Shown: positions 52,497 to 60,929 of the stretch, in pieces
Layout of the letters: each line of letters opens with the position of its first letter
Position numbering within the stretch: the stretch's first letter is position 1
Source: Zavarzinia compransoris
Lineage (GTDB): Bacteria > Pseudomonadota > Alphaproteobacteria > Zavarziniales > Zavarziniaceae
Reading direction: 5' to 3'
NCBI RefSeq assembly: GCF_003173055.1
Contig: NZ_QGLF01000001.1
Coordinates: 1,123,085-1,187,084 of the forward strand
Length of the DNA: 64,000 nucleotides
Translations under genes and position numbers: made by a program
Notes under the pieces: generated by a model
Database searches by the model: none
The model's input: only the letters and a program-made list of their open reading frames with translations
Told to the model about the DNA's origin: nothing

Positions 52497-52877
52497 TCAG
52501 TTCGGAGTCCAGGCTTCGTAGTCGCCGACGGCGCGGGCGCGCTGCCCCTCGCCCGCCAGGCTGCCCGGCGGGTGATAGGCGGCGGCGGTGCCGGTCAGAT
52601 TGGCGTGATGCGGCTTTTCCCAGGGCTTGGTCGGCAGCGGCTTTTCCGAGGGCGGGGCATCGGACAGGCCGTGCAGCCAGGCATGCCATTCGGGGGGAAT
52701 GCGGGTCGCCTCGATCTCGCCGTTGTAGATCACCCAGCGGCGGTCGCCGCCGCGCTCGCGGTAATAGACATTGCCCTGATCGTCCTTGCCCACCCTTTCG
52801 CCCTTGCGGGCGGTGAACAGCGAGGTGCCGATGGTTGCGTCGTGCCACCAGGTCAGGGCGCGCAAAAGGAACTTCAT
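52497..52877 (-). CDS. NDUFA12-family complex I accessory subunit
   Basis: A 126-residue homologue of the mitochondrial and alphaproteobacterial complex I subunit NDUFA12 (B17.2). Landmarks are [60 protein letters not shown] and [18 protein letters not shown]. It is an accessory part of NADH:ubiquinone oxidoreductase and a useful taxonomic marker. It is transcribed in the same direction as mlaD, 64 bp upstream of it. Confidence 0.95.
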   Translation of the reverse strand: MKFLLRALTWWHDATIGTSLFTARKGERVGKDDQGNVYYRERGGDRRWVIYNGEIEATRIPPEWHAWLHGLSDAPPSEKPLPTKPWEKPHHANLTGTAAAYHPPGSLAGEGQRARAVGDYEAWTPN

Positions 52878-52982
52878 GGCCGATCCGAACTGAGTATCCC
52901 GTGTCCTGCCGTTCTACCCCGCCCGGCCGGGCAAAGGCAAATGCGAAACCCCGCGGCGGCGCAAGTCGATCGCCCGCCGTGA

Positions 52983-53525
52983 TCACTTCACCACGATCGG
53001 CAGGCCGGCGACGATGAAATGGACCCGCCCCGCACGCGCCGCCAGACGCTGGTTCAGCCGCCCCGCCTCGTCGCGGAAGGCGCGGGCCAGGGCATTGTCC
53101 GGCACGATGCCGAGGCCGACCTCGTTGGCGACGAGGACGCTCGGCGCGCCGCGGGCCGCCAGCGCCGCCTCCAGTGCATCGATGCCCGCGGCGATATCAC
53201 GCTGCCCCAGCATCAGGTTGGTCAGCCACAGGGTCAGGCAATCGACCAGCAGGGGCCGTGCCGCCGGCTCGGCGGCGATGGCCGCGCCAAGATCGAGCGG
53301 CGCCTCGACCGTGCGCCAGCCGCCGGGGCCCGTCGCCTCCCGGTCCGCGCGGTGGCGGGCGATCCGTTCGCGCATCTCGTCGTCGAAAGCCTGGGCGGTC
53401 GCGACATAGGCCCAGGGACCGGGGCCGGCACCGCGCACCAGGGCCTCGGCATGGCGGCTCTTGCCCGAGCGCGCACCGCCCAGCACCAGGGTGACGGACG
53501 AAAGCAGGCCATCAGCCGTCGACAT
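52983..53525 (-). CDS. Adenosylcobinamide kinase / adenosylcobinamide-phosphate guanylyltransferase
   Basis: A 180-residue bifunctional CobU/CobP enzyme in late cobalamin assembly. It has the P-loop LVLGGARSGKSRHAEALV, YVATAQAFDDEMRERIARHR with the conserved histidine, LLVDCLTLWLTNLML and LVANEVGLGIVPDNALARAF. The start is uncertain: ATG at 53525 or at 53531 six bases upstream, both behind a GGGGTCA stretch. It is alone here with no other cob genes, and no cobalamin riboswitch was recognised in its leader. Confidence 0.93.
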   Translation of the reverse strand: MSTADGLLSSVTLVLGGARSGKSRHAEALVRGAGPGPWAYVATAQAFDDEMRERIARHRADREATGPGGWRTVEAPLDLGAAIAAEPAARPLLVDCLTLWLTNLMLGQRDIAAGIDALEAALAARGAPSVLVANEVGLGIVPDNALARAFRDEAGRLNQRLAARAGRVHFIVAGLPIVVK

Positions 53526-53651
53526 GAACATTGACCCCAATCCGGTTCGGCATCCTGGCCGTGGGCATAAAGTCTCCGCGCATTGTAATCAACCTGTCGT
53601 GCCCCGCCCCTAGGCTTTCGCCCGGTGACAATAATGTCAGTACCGGATTCC

Positions 53652-53706
53652 CCCACCGGTGCAAGGAACGGCCCACCGGTGCAAAGCCCACCGGTGCAAG
53701 GAACGG
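53652..53706 (+). repeat. Three direct repeats carrying the palindrome CACCGGTG
   Basis: Copies at 53652-53671 and 53687-53706 are identical 20-mers, and a shortened 15-bp copy lies between them (53672-53686). Each contains CCCACCGGTGCAA with the palindrome CACCGGTG. The array ends nine bases before the start codon of the autotransporter gene, so it is in that gene's leader or operator zone. Confidence 0.88.
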
Positions 53707-53714
53707 GTTGTAAC

Positions 53715-56700
53715 ATGCGTATGCTCACCTCCGGCCTCGCCCTGCTGCTTGGCCTGCAAGCCTCCTCCGTCCAGGCGGCCGACGCCATCGGCCTGCTGAA
53801 GCAATTCGATACCCTGCGGCAGGATTACCCCGAGCTGATCGCGCGGAACCTGCAACTGGTGATCGACGCCACCCGCAACCGGACGTCCGAGCAGGAACGC
53901 CGGGCGGTCGAGGACGACAACAGCCAGACCATCATCCAGCTTGCGGACGCGCTTGGCCCGGTGCTCGGCCCGATCTTCGCCGATGCCTTCGATTCGACCG
54001 GCCTGTTCAGCGCCTCCCTGCCGCTGACCGCGACCTCGCTGCTGACCGCCTATGTCACGGTGATCTCGGCGCCGATCGCCAAGGAATACTTCAAGAACGA
54101 GCGCCCCTTCCGCATGAGCGACCAGGTGGTGCGGGCGCCCGGCTCTTCCGGCGGCGGCTATTCCTTCCCCAGCGGCCATACGACCTATGGCTATACCATG
54201 ATGCTGACCATGGCCTATCTCTTCCCCGAGAGATACCAGGAGTTCCTGACCCGGGGCTCGGAATTCGGCAACAACCGGATCATCGTCGGCGTCCACTACC
54301 CGATGGATGTGATCGGCGGCCGCATCATCTCGCAGGCGAACGTGGCGGAACTGATCGGCAACCCGCTGACCCGCCTCGAACTGAACCTCGCCGCCCTCGA
54401 ACTGAAGAATTACTTCGCGCGGAAATGCGGCGACAGCGCCGCCGCCTGCGCCCGGGCCCAGAGCGAGGCCGACCTCTTCGGCAATTACGAGCAGAACAAG
54501 GCGGATTACACCTATCGTCTGACCTACGGCTTTACCGGCACCTTCGCCACCGATGTGCCCATGGTGGTGCCGAACGGCGCCGAATGGCTGATCGCCAGCC
54601 GCCTGCCCTATCTGACCGCGGCGCAGCGCCGCGAAGTCCTGCGCACCACCGCCCTGCCGTCCGGCGACGCCATGCTGGACAAGGACAATTGGGAACGCCT
54701 GAACCTGTTCGCCGCCGCCGATGGCTATGGCGCGATCGAGACCGACACGACGGTGACCATGATCGCCGAACAGGGCGGCTTCGACCTCTACGACCGCTGG
54801 CGGAACGATATCGGCGGCGATGCCCTGCTGACCAAGGCCGGCAGCGGCTGGCTGGACCTGACCGGTCACAACAGTTTCGCCGGGGTCCGGGTCACCGGCG
54901 GCACGCTGCGCCTTGCCGGCGCCAATGATTTCACCGACACGTCCGCGGTTTCGGGCGGCACCCTGATCGTCGACGGCACGCTCGCCGCCGCTGCGCCGCT
55001 CAAGGTCTCCGGCGGCGGCACGCTGGCCGGCAGCGGGCGGGTGGCGACGGCGGTGGCGATCGCCGACGGCACCCTGAGCCCGGGAACCGACGGCCCCGGC
55101 ACGCTGACCGTCGGCGCCCTCGACCTCGCGCCCGGCGCCCGGGTGCGCTTCGACCTGAACCGGCCGGGCGTGATCGGCGGGGCGCTGAACGACCTTGTCG
55201 TCGTCGACGGCAACCTGAAGCTGGACGGCACCCTCGATATCGCCGCCGCCGACGGCCGCCTCGCCCCCGGCGTCTACCGCCTGTTCACCTATGGCGGCAC
55301 GCTCACCGACGATGGCCTCGCCTATGGCGCGGTGCCCGGCAATGTGACCTTCAACGCCCTCGCCCTCGACACGTCGAATGCCGCCCAGGTCAATCTGGTG
55401 GTCGACGGCGTCACCGGCGAACTCGCCTTCTGGAACGGGGCCCGGACCACGCCGAACGACAAGGTGAACGGCGGCAGCGGCACCTGGAACGCCACGGGCA
55501 CCAATTGGACCAACCTCGAAGGCTCGGCCGCCGGGATCTGGACCGGGATGCGGGCGGTGTTCCAGGGCGTCGCCGGCACGGTCGCCATCGCCGGGGAACA
55601 GACGTTCGCCGGCCTCGTCTTCGTCACCGACGGCTATCGCCTGACCGCGGCCGAGTCGGGCGCGCTGAGGACCGTCACCGCTGCCGACATCCAGGTGAAC
55701 AGCGGCATCACCGCCCTGATCGCCGCGCCCATCACCGGCAGCGGCGGCATCCGCAAGACCGACGGCGGCCTGCTCACCCTGACCGGCATCAACAGCTATG
55801 CCGGCGGCACCACGCTGTCGGGCGGCACGCTGGCGGTTTCGGACGACCGCAACCTCGGCGCGGCCGGCGGCGGCCTCGACTTCGACGGCGGCGTGCTGCG
55901 GGTAACCGGCACCGCGTTTACGACGACGGCGCGCAGCATCACCTGGGGCAGCCGGGGTGGCGGCCTCGACATCGCCGACCGCGCCGCCACCTTCACCCTG
56001 GCCCAGGACCTGACGGGGACCGGCGGCCTGCTGAAGGACGGCGCGGGCACCCTGGTGCTGGACGGCCGCAACAGTTTCACCGGCGGCATCACCATCGCCG
56101 GCGGGCGCCTGGTCGGCGACAGCGACAGCCTGACCACCAATATCACCGACAATGCCGCCGTCACCTTCGACCAGGCGACCGACGGCACCTTCGCCGCCAA
56201 TATCGGCGGCACCGGCAGCGTTACCAAGGCCGGCGACGGCACGCTGACCGTGACCGGCAGCCTGGCCCAGACCGGCGGCACCCTGGTCGAGGCGGGCGTG
56301 CTCCGCATCGGCGCCGGCGGCACCGCGGGCGCGATCTACAATAGCATCGTCAATGCCGGCACCCTGATCTTCGACCGGTCGGACGACTGGAGCTTCACCG
56401 GCACCATCGCCGGCGACGGCGACGTGGTGAAGCGCGGCGCCGGCACGCTGAACCTGACCGGGACCAGCAGCCTGACCGGCGATACGCTGGTCGAGGCCGG
56501 CGTCCTGGCGGTCAACGGCTCGATCGCCGGTTCCGCCGTCACCCTGCGCTCGGGCACGGCGCTGACCGGCATCGGCCGCACCGGCAGCCTGACCGCGCAC
56601 TCGGGCGCCATCGTCGCCCCGGGCGACAATGCCGGCGTCGGCATCCTGCAGGTGAACGGCGATGTCGCGCTTGAAGGCGGCAGCACGCTCGCGATCCGGA

Positions 56701-58058
56701 TCGACGACGAGGGCGACAACGACCGCTTGGCCGCGACCGGCGCCGCGACCATCGGCCAGGGCGCGCGGCTCACCCTCGGCGGCATGGCGCCGGGCGAGCG
56801 CTATACCGTGCTCACCGCGACGGGCGGGGTCGCCGGCCGCTTCGACGACCTGACCGACACCTATGCCTTCCTCGACGCCCATATCGCTTACGAGCCGGCG
56901 GCGGTGGTGGCCAGCCTGGAACGCAATGCCACCAGTTTCGCCAGCACCGCGACCACCGACAACGGCAAGGCCGCGGCCGCCGGGGCGGAACGCCTGCCGG
57001 GCGGCAACGCCCTGCTGGCCCAATTGGTCGCCGCGACCAAGGCCGAGGCGGAAGCCGCCTTCGCCACCCTGTCCGGCGAGATCTATCCCGGCACGGTCGC
57101 GGTCCTGGCCCGGGAGGCGCAGCACATCCAGTCGGCGGTGATCGGCCGGCTGTCGCAAAGCCTGACCGTCGCCGGCCGGGCGGTGGGCAGCCTGATCCCG
57201 ACCGCGGCGGCGGGCGACAGCGACGACACCCGTCACGGCGCCTTCTGGACCGCGGCCTATGGCGCCTTCGGCCGCTATGGCAACGACGCGGGCGCGGATA
57301 CGGATACGTCGACCGCCGGCTTCCTGGCCGGTGCCGATGGCGAAGTGGGCGGCTGGACCCTGGGCCTTGCCGGCGGCTATGCCCGGATCTCGGTCGAGAG
57401 CGACCGGTCGCTGGCGTCGGCCGACCTCGACAATTACACCCTGGCGGTCTATGGCGGCCGGCAGATGGGCAATGTGGCCCTTCGCCTCGGCGCGTCCTAT
57501 GCCTATACCGCCGGTGACGGCACCCGCACCGCCGTGCTGCCCGGCGGCACCGAACGGCTGGCCGGCGAGATCCGCGCCTCGACCTATCAGGTCTTCGGCG
57601 ATCTCGGCTATGCCATTCCGCTCCGGGGTTCGGTGGCGGCGGAACCCTTCGTCAGCCTCAGCCTCGGCCGGGTCCAGAGCGACGACATCCGCGAGACCGG
57701 CGGCACCGCGGCCCTGACCATCGACGGCGCCTCCGCGACCACGGGCCATTCGACCCTGGGGGTGCGCATCGGCGGCAACCGCGAAAGCGGCGAACAGGGC
57801 TTCGGCATCGGCGGCGCCATCGGCTGGCGCCACGCTTACGGCGATACCGAACCGACCGCGAGCGCCATCTTCGGCGACGATCCGGCCAGCGGCTTCACCA
57901 TCGCCGGCACACCCATCGCGCGGGATGCGCTGGCCCTCGAAGCCGGGGTCGAATACCGCCTCAGCCGCCGCCTGCGCCTCGGGCTCCGCTACAACGGCCA
58001 GATCGCCGGCGGCGCGGACGAGCACGGCGTCCAGGCCAATGTGAAGGTCCGGTTCTGA
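53715..58058 (+). CDS. PAP2-type acid phosphatase fused to an autotransporter
   Basis: A 1447-residue surface protein. A signal peptide (MRMLTSGLALLLGLQASSVQ-A) is followed by a phosphatase domain at about 25-235 with the PAP2 motifs: K-x6-RP at Lys123 to Pro131, PSGH at 152-155, and R-x5-H-x3-D at Arg188, His194 and Asp198. A long passenger of repeated beta-strand units (for example GGLLTLTGINSYAGGTTLSG, GAGTLVLDGRNSFTGGITIA) runs to about 1130. A C-terminal beta-barrel of about 270 residues ends VQANVKVRF with terminal Phe. The usual Ser of the third PAP2 motif is Asn187. The ATG at 53715 is chosen for its signal peptide. Confidence 0.92.
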   Translation: MRMLTSGLALLLGLQASSVQAADAIGLLKQFDTLRQDYPELIARNLQLVIDATRNRTSEQERRAVEDDNSQTIIQLADALGPVLGPIFADAFDSTGLFSASLPLTATSLLTAYVTVISAPIAKEYFKNERPFRMSDQVVRAPGSSGGGYSFPSGHTTYGYTMMLTMAYLFPERYQEFLTRGSEFGNNRIIVGVHYPMDVIGGRIISQANVAELIGNPLTRLELNLAALELKNYFARKCGDSAAACARAQSEADLFGNYEQNKADYTYRLTYGFTGTFATDVPMVVPNGAEWLIASRLPYLTAAQRREVLRTTALPSGDAMLDKDNWERLNLFAAADGYGAIETDTTVTMIAEQGGFDLYDRWRNDIGGDALLTKAGSGWLDLTGHNSFAGVRVTGGTLRLAGANDFTDTSAVSGGTLIVDGTLAAAAPLKVSGGGTLAGSGRVATAVAIADGTLSPGTDGPGTLTVGALDLAPGARVRFDLNRPGVIGGALNDLVVVDGNLKLDGTLDIAAADGRLAPGVYRLFTYGGTLTDDGLAYGAVPGNVTFNALALDTSNAAQVNLVVDGVTGELAFWNGARTTPNDKVNGGSGTWNATGTNWTNLEGSAAGIWTGMRAVFQGVAGTVAIAGEQTFAGLVFVTDGYRLTAAESGALRTVTAADIQVNSGITALIAAPITGSGGIRKTDGGLLTLTGINSYAGGTTLSGGTLAVSDDRNLGAAGGGLDFDGGVLRVTGTAFTTTARSITWGSRGGGLDIADRAATFTLAQDLTGTGGLLKDGAGTLVLDGRNSFTGGITIAGGRLVGDSDSLTTNITDNAAVTFDQATDGTFAANIGGTGSVTKAGDGTLTVTGSLAQTGGTLVEAGVLRIGAGGTAGAIYNSIVNAGTLIFDRSDDWSFTGTIAGDGDVVKRGAGTLNLTGTSSLTGDTLVEAGVLAVNGSIAGSAVTLRSGTALTGIGRTGSLTAHSGAIVAPGDNAGVGILQVNGDVALEGGSTLAIRIDDEGDNDRLAATGAATIGQGARLTLGGMAPGERYTVLTATGGVAGRFDDLTDTYAFLDAHIAYEPAAVVASLERNATSFASTATTDNGKAAAAGAERLPGGNALLAQLVAATKAEAEAAFATLSGEIYPGTVAVLAREAQHIQSAVIGRLSQSLTVAGRAVGSLIPTAAAGDSDDTRHGAFWTAAYGAFGRYGNDAGADTDTSTAGFLAGADGEVGGWTLGLAGGYARISVESDRSLASADLDNYTLAVYGGRQMGNVALRLGASYAYTAGDGTRTAVLPGGTERLAGEIRASTYQVFGDLGYAIPLRGSVAAEPFVSLSLGRVQSDDIRETGGTAALTIDGASATTGHSTLGVRIGGNRESGEQGFGIGGAIGWRHAYGDTEPTASAIFGDDPASGFTIAGTPIARDALALEAGVEYRLSRRLRLGLRYNGQIAGGADEHGVQANVKVRF

Positions 58059-58065
58059 AGCGGGC

Positions 58066-58449
58066 TTAGCCTGCCTTCAGGGCCGTCACTTCGATCTCGA
58101 TCTTCATCCGGGGGTCCGCAAGGCCGGTGACCAGCATGGTCGCCGCCGGGCGGACCTCGCCCAGCCAGCGTTGCAGGACCGGCCAGCAGGCGGGAAAATC
58201 ATCGCCGTCCGGCAGGTAGTAGTGGACGCGCACCACATCCGTCATGGCGGCGCCCGCCTCGCGCAGCGCCGCATCGATGTTGCGCAGCGCCTGTTCGCAT
58301 TGGCCCGCGACATCGTCGACGATGGTCATGGCCGCATAATCGAAACCGGTGGTGCCGGAGACGAAGACCCAGTCGCCGGCGACCAGGGCGCGGGAATAGC
58401 CGATCTCGGCCTCGAAGCGCGAGCCGGAGGAAATGCGCCGCCGGGTCAT
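58066..58449 (-). CDS. RidA-family deaminase
   Basis: A 127-residue RidA/YjgF protein; the family hydrolyses reactive enamine/imine intermediates. It contains [60 protein letters not shown] and [20 protein letters not shown], the last carrying the arginine that holds the carboxylate in active members. Its ATG overlaps the yaiI stop by ATGA and it is the last gene of the amn-yaiI-ridA set. Confidence 0.9.
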   Translation of the reverse strand: MTRRRISSGSRFEAEIGYSRALVAGDWVFVSGTTGFDYAAMTIVDDVAGQCEQALRNIDAALREAGAAMTDVVRVHYYLPDGDDFPACWPVLQRWLGEVRPAATMLVTGLADPRMKIEIEVTALKAG

Positions 58450-58907
58450 GGTCCGAAGCCCTTTCGTTTCAGGCGGTTCACCGTCTCGTCCAGGGCCGAG
58501 AGGAAGGCCGAGCGGTCGCGCGCGGAAAAACCGCGCGGGCCCTGGGTGACCTCGCCCGCCGCGCGCAGGTCCGCCATCAGGTTGCGGGTGGCGAGCGCCA
58601 TGCCGATGCCGGCCTCGGTGAAGGGCCGGCCGTTCGGGCCGATCACCTCCGCCCCCGCCTTCACGGCCCGGGCCGCCAGGGGGACATCGGCCGTCACCAC
58701 GATGGTGCCGGGCGCCGCCCGTTCCGCGATCCAGTCGTCGGCCGCATCGAAACCGTCGCCGACCAGGACGAACTGGAACAGAGGCTGGCGCGGCACGGCG
58801 ACGAAGGCATTGGCGACCACCGTCACCGGCACCGCGTAACGCTCGGCGACCTTATAGACCTCGGGCTTGACCGGGCAGGCGTCGCCGTCGACCAGGATCG
58901 CGATCAT
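58446..58907 (-). CDS. YaiI/YqxD (DUF188) family protein
   Basis: A 153-residue protein of the NYN/PIN-like DUF188 family, with the conserved opening [80 protein letters not shown] and [19 protein letters not shown]. Acidic residues in DGDACP, DAADDW and TADVP would bind metal in a nuclease-like fold; activity is not established. It is coupled on both sides by ATGA overlaps with amn and ridA. Confidence 0.92.
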   Translation of the reverse strand: MIAILVDGDACPVKPEVYKVAERYAVPVTVVANAFVAVPRQPLFQFVLVGDGFDAADDWIAERAAPGTIVVTADVPLAARAVKAGAEVIGPNGRPFTEAGIGMALATRNLMADLRAAGEVTQGPRGFSARDRSAFLSALDETVNRLKRKGFGP

Positions 58908-60346
58908 CGGAACGGCGGCTCGTCGAACGAGCGGAGCTTCCGCGAATGCAGCACGTCCTGGCGTTCGCGCAGCAGGTCCAGCGCCTTCAGCCCGATCACC
59001 AGATGCTGGGCGACCGCGCGCTCGTAAAAGGCATTGGCGGCGCCGGGCAGCTTGATCTCGCTGTGCAGCGGCTTGTCGGAGACGCAGAGCAAGGTGCCAT
59101 AGGGCACCCGCAGGCGATAGCCGTTGGCCGCGATCGTGCCGCTTTCCATGTCGAGGGCGACGGCGCGGGACAGGTTGATGCGCCGGCTTTCCTGGGTGTA
59201 GCGCAATTCCCAATTGCGGTCGTCGTTGGTGACCACGGTGCCGGTGCGAAGCCGCTCCTTCAGCACGTCCTCCGGCTCGCCGGTCACAATGGCGGCGGCA
59301 TCCTGCAAGGCGACCTGGACCTCGGCCAGGGCCGGGATCGGCACGTCGACCGGGACCAGGGCATCGAGAATGCGGTCCTGGCGCAGATAGGCATGGGCCA
59401 GGACATAGTCGCCGATCTGCTGCGACTGGCGCAGGCCGGCGCAATGGCCGACCATCAGCCAGCAATTGGGCCGGAGCACGGCCAGGTGATCGGTGATGTT
59501 CTTGGCGTTCGAGGGGCCGACGCCGATATTGATCAGCGTCACCCCCTGCCCGTCCGCGGCCGCCAGGTGATAGGCGGGCATCTGGAACCGGTGCCAGGGG
59601 CTGGCGGCGATCACGGCTTCCGCCGCCGCCGGGCTCATGCCGCGGGTGATGGTGCCGCCGCCGGGGATTTCCAGGCGCTGGTACTGATTATCCTCGGCCA
59701 GCCGGGCGATGCCCCAGCGCATGAATTCATCGACATAGCGATGATAATTGGTGAGCAGGATCCATTTCTGCACATTCCGCCAGTCGCCGCCGGTGTAATG
59801 CACCAGCCGGCGCAGCGAGAAATCGATGCGCGGCCCGTCGAACAGGGCCAGCGGGCGAACGCCGTCCGCCCCGACCTGCCACTGGCCGTCCGGCACCTCG
59901 TCGCCCACCAGGGTCAGTTCGGGCTTCGGGAAATGCTCCGCCATCTCGGCCGAGGTGACGCCGGCGCGGGCGATCTCGTCGATCCGCTCGATGACATAGG
60001 GATAGGGAATCTCGACCGGGCCCGGCTCGACCTCGATCACCGTGTCGTATTCCCCGGCCAGCGGGCGCAATTGTTCGAGCAGATAGGTGCGGAAGCGCCG
60101 GGGATGGGTGACCGTGGTCTCATAGACCCCGGGCTGCTGGAACTTGGCGAAGGCGCGGCGGTTCCGTGTCTGCGCCCCGACATGGCGGCAGGTCACCCGC
60201 AGCAGCGGATAGCGGAACAGGCGGCGCACCTCGGGCCCCGGGGGCACGCGGTCCAGCAGAAAGCGGTCGACCGCCTGGATCAGAGCGCGGACGGCATCGT
60301 CGTAAAGCGCGTCCAGACGGTCGACGGCCGCTTCGGGTGTCAGCAA
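58904..60346 (-). CDS. amn: AMP nucleosidase
   Basis: A 480-residue enzyme splitting AMP into adenine and ribose 5-phosphate. The N-terminal AMP-nucleosidase domain (about residues 1-170) is followed by a purine-phosphorylase-like catalytic domain: [60 protein letters not shown] and [20 protein letters not shown]. It starts at TTG, supported by a strong GGAGGT site six bases upstream. It leads the overlapping operon with yaiI and ridA. Confidence 0.95.
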   Translation of the reverse strand: MLTPEAAVDRLDALYDDAVRALIQAVDRFLLDRVPPGPEVRRLFRYPLLRVTCRHVGAQTRNRRAFAKFQQPGVYETTVTHPRRFRTYLLEQLRPLAGEYDTVIEVEPGPVEIPYPYVIERIDEIARAGVTSAEMAEHFPKPELTLVGDEVPDGQWQVGADGVRPLALFDGPRIDFSLRRLVHYTGGDWRNVQKWILLTNYHRYVDEFMRWGIARLAEDNQYQRLEIPGGGTITRGMSPAAAEAVIAASPWHRFQMPAYHLAAADGQGVTLINIGVGPSNAKNITDHLAVLRPNCWLMVGHCAGLRQSQQIGDYVLAHAYLRQDRILDALVPVDVPIPALAEVQVALQDAAAIVTGEPEDVLKERLRTGTVVTNDDRNWELRYTQESRRINLSRAVALDMESGTIAANGYRLRVPYGTLLCVSDKPLHSEIKLPGAANAFYERAVAQHLVIGLKALDLLRERQDVLHSRKLRSFDEPPFR

Positions 60347-60388
60347 ATCAAACCTCCGGGACCATGATTCCCGCGCGGCGGATTGTGC

Positions 60389-60757
60389 CTATTTCTGCGT
60401 CCACTGGCCATCCTCGCCCAGCAGCCAGGTTCCCTTGGGCACGGACTTGGCGATTTCGGCGGCATAGATCTTGCCGATGGCATCGGCCGGCACGCCCTGT
60501 TCCTTGGCCCGCTGGGTATAGAGCGCGCGGCGTTCCGCATTCACCCGCTCGATCAGCGCCTGGACGTCCGACGGCGCCCCGGGGCGGGCCACCGCGTAAC
60601 CGTCGTAGCGTTCCCCCGCCTGGCCGGCGGCGCGCGGCGCATCCAGGGGCTTTGCCTGGGCGAAGGCGGGGGCGGCGGCCACCACCAGGGCAGCGGAGGC
60701 GAGGCACAGCAGGCCCCGGCGGCTGACCCGATCAGAAAATTGCCTTGCTTCCCACAT
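60389..60757 (-). CDS. ydbL: YdbL-family periplasmic protein (DUF1318)
   Basis: A 122-residue exported protein with a signal peptide (RRGLLCLASAALVVAAAPAF-A). The DUF1318 domain covers about 55-122: YDGYAVARPGAPSDVQALIE, RVNAERRALYTQRAKEQGVP and ADAIGKIYAAEIAKSVPKGT. The ATG at 60757 has AAGGAAG upstream and lies inside the 3' end of ynbE. YdbL is the third member of the YdbH-YnbE-YdbL set and is thought to assist that complex. Confidence 0.9.
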   Translation of the reverse strand: MWEARQFSDRVSRRGLLCLASAALVVAAAPAFAQAKPLDAPRAAGQAGERYDGYAVARPGAPSDVQALIERVNAERRALYTQRAKEQGVPADAIGKIYAAEIAKSVPKGTWLLGEDGQWTQK

Positions 60758-60929
60758 CTTCCTTGGCCTTTTCCTCGATATGCAGACGAACATCGGCATC
60801 GAGCTTGATGTTCAGGTTGATGGTGATCGGCTCGCGCGGGGCGACGACCTCCACCGTCGGGGTGCAGGCCCCGAGCAGCAGGGCGGCGCCCACAAGCCAG
60901 CCGGCCATCGGCGGCGATTTTTCCGTCAA
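60732..60929 (-). CDS. ynbE: YnbE-family outer-membrane lipoprotein
   Basis: A 65-residue lipoprotein with lipobox LLLGAC after MAGWLVGAALLLGA. The short mature part (TPTVEVVAPREPITINLNIK, LDADVRLHIEEKAKEDVGSK) is typical. In E. coli YnbE partners YdbH at the outer membrane. The TTG start at 60929 overlaps the ydbH stop (TTGA), which supports coupling; an ATG at 60908 (MAGW) is the alternative and also keeps the lipobox. Confidence 0.92.
   Translation of the reverse strand: MTEKSPPMAGWLVGAALLLGACTPTVEVVAPREPITINLNIKLDADVRLHIEEKAKEDVGSKAIF

Noticed and set aside
53526-53714. Cobalamin riboswitch upstream of the CobU/CobP gene
   Set aside because: The conserved B12-box core and its partner helices were not found on the minus strand; only the CACCGGTG repeats stand out.
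53625-53714. Upstream GTG start for the autotransporter that would translate the CACCGGTG repeats
   Set aside because: It would bury the signal peptide 30 residues into the chain, and there is no ribosome site.
53637-58025. Very long minus-strand frame opposite the autotransporter
   Set aside because: The plus strand encodes a signal peptide, PAP2 motifs, repeats and a barrel. The antisense frame is low-complexity Gly, Ala and Arg.
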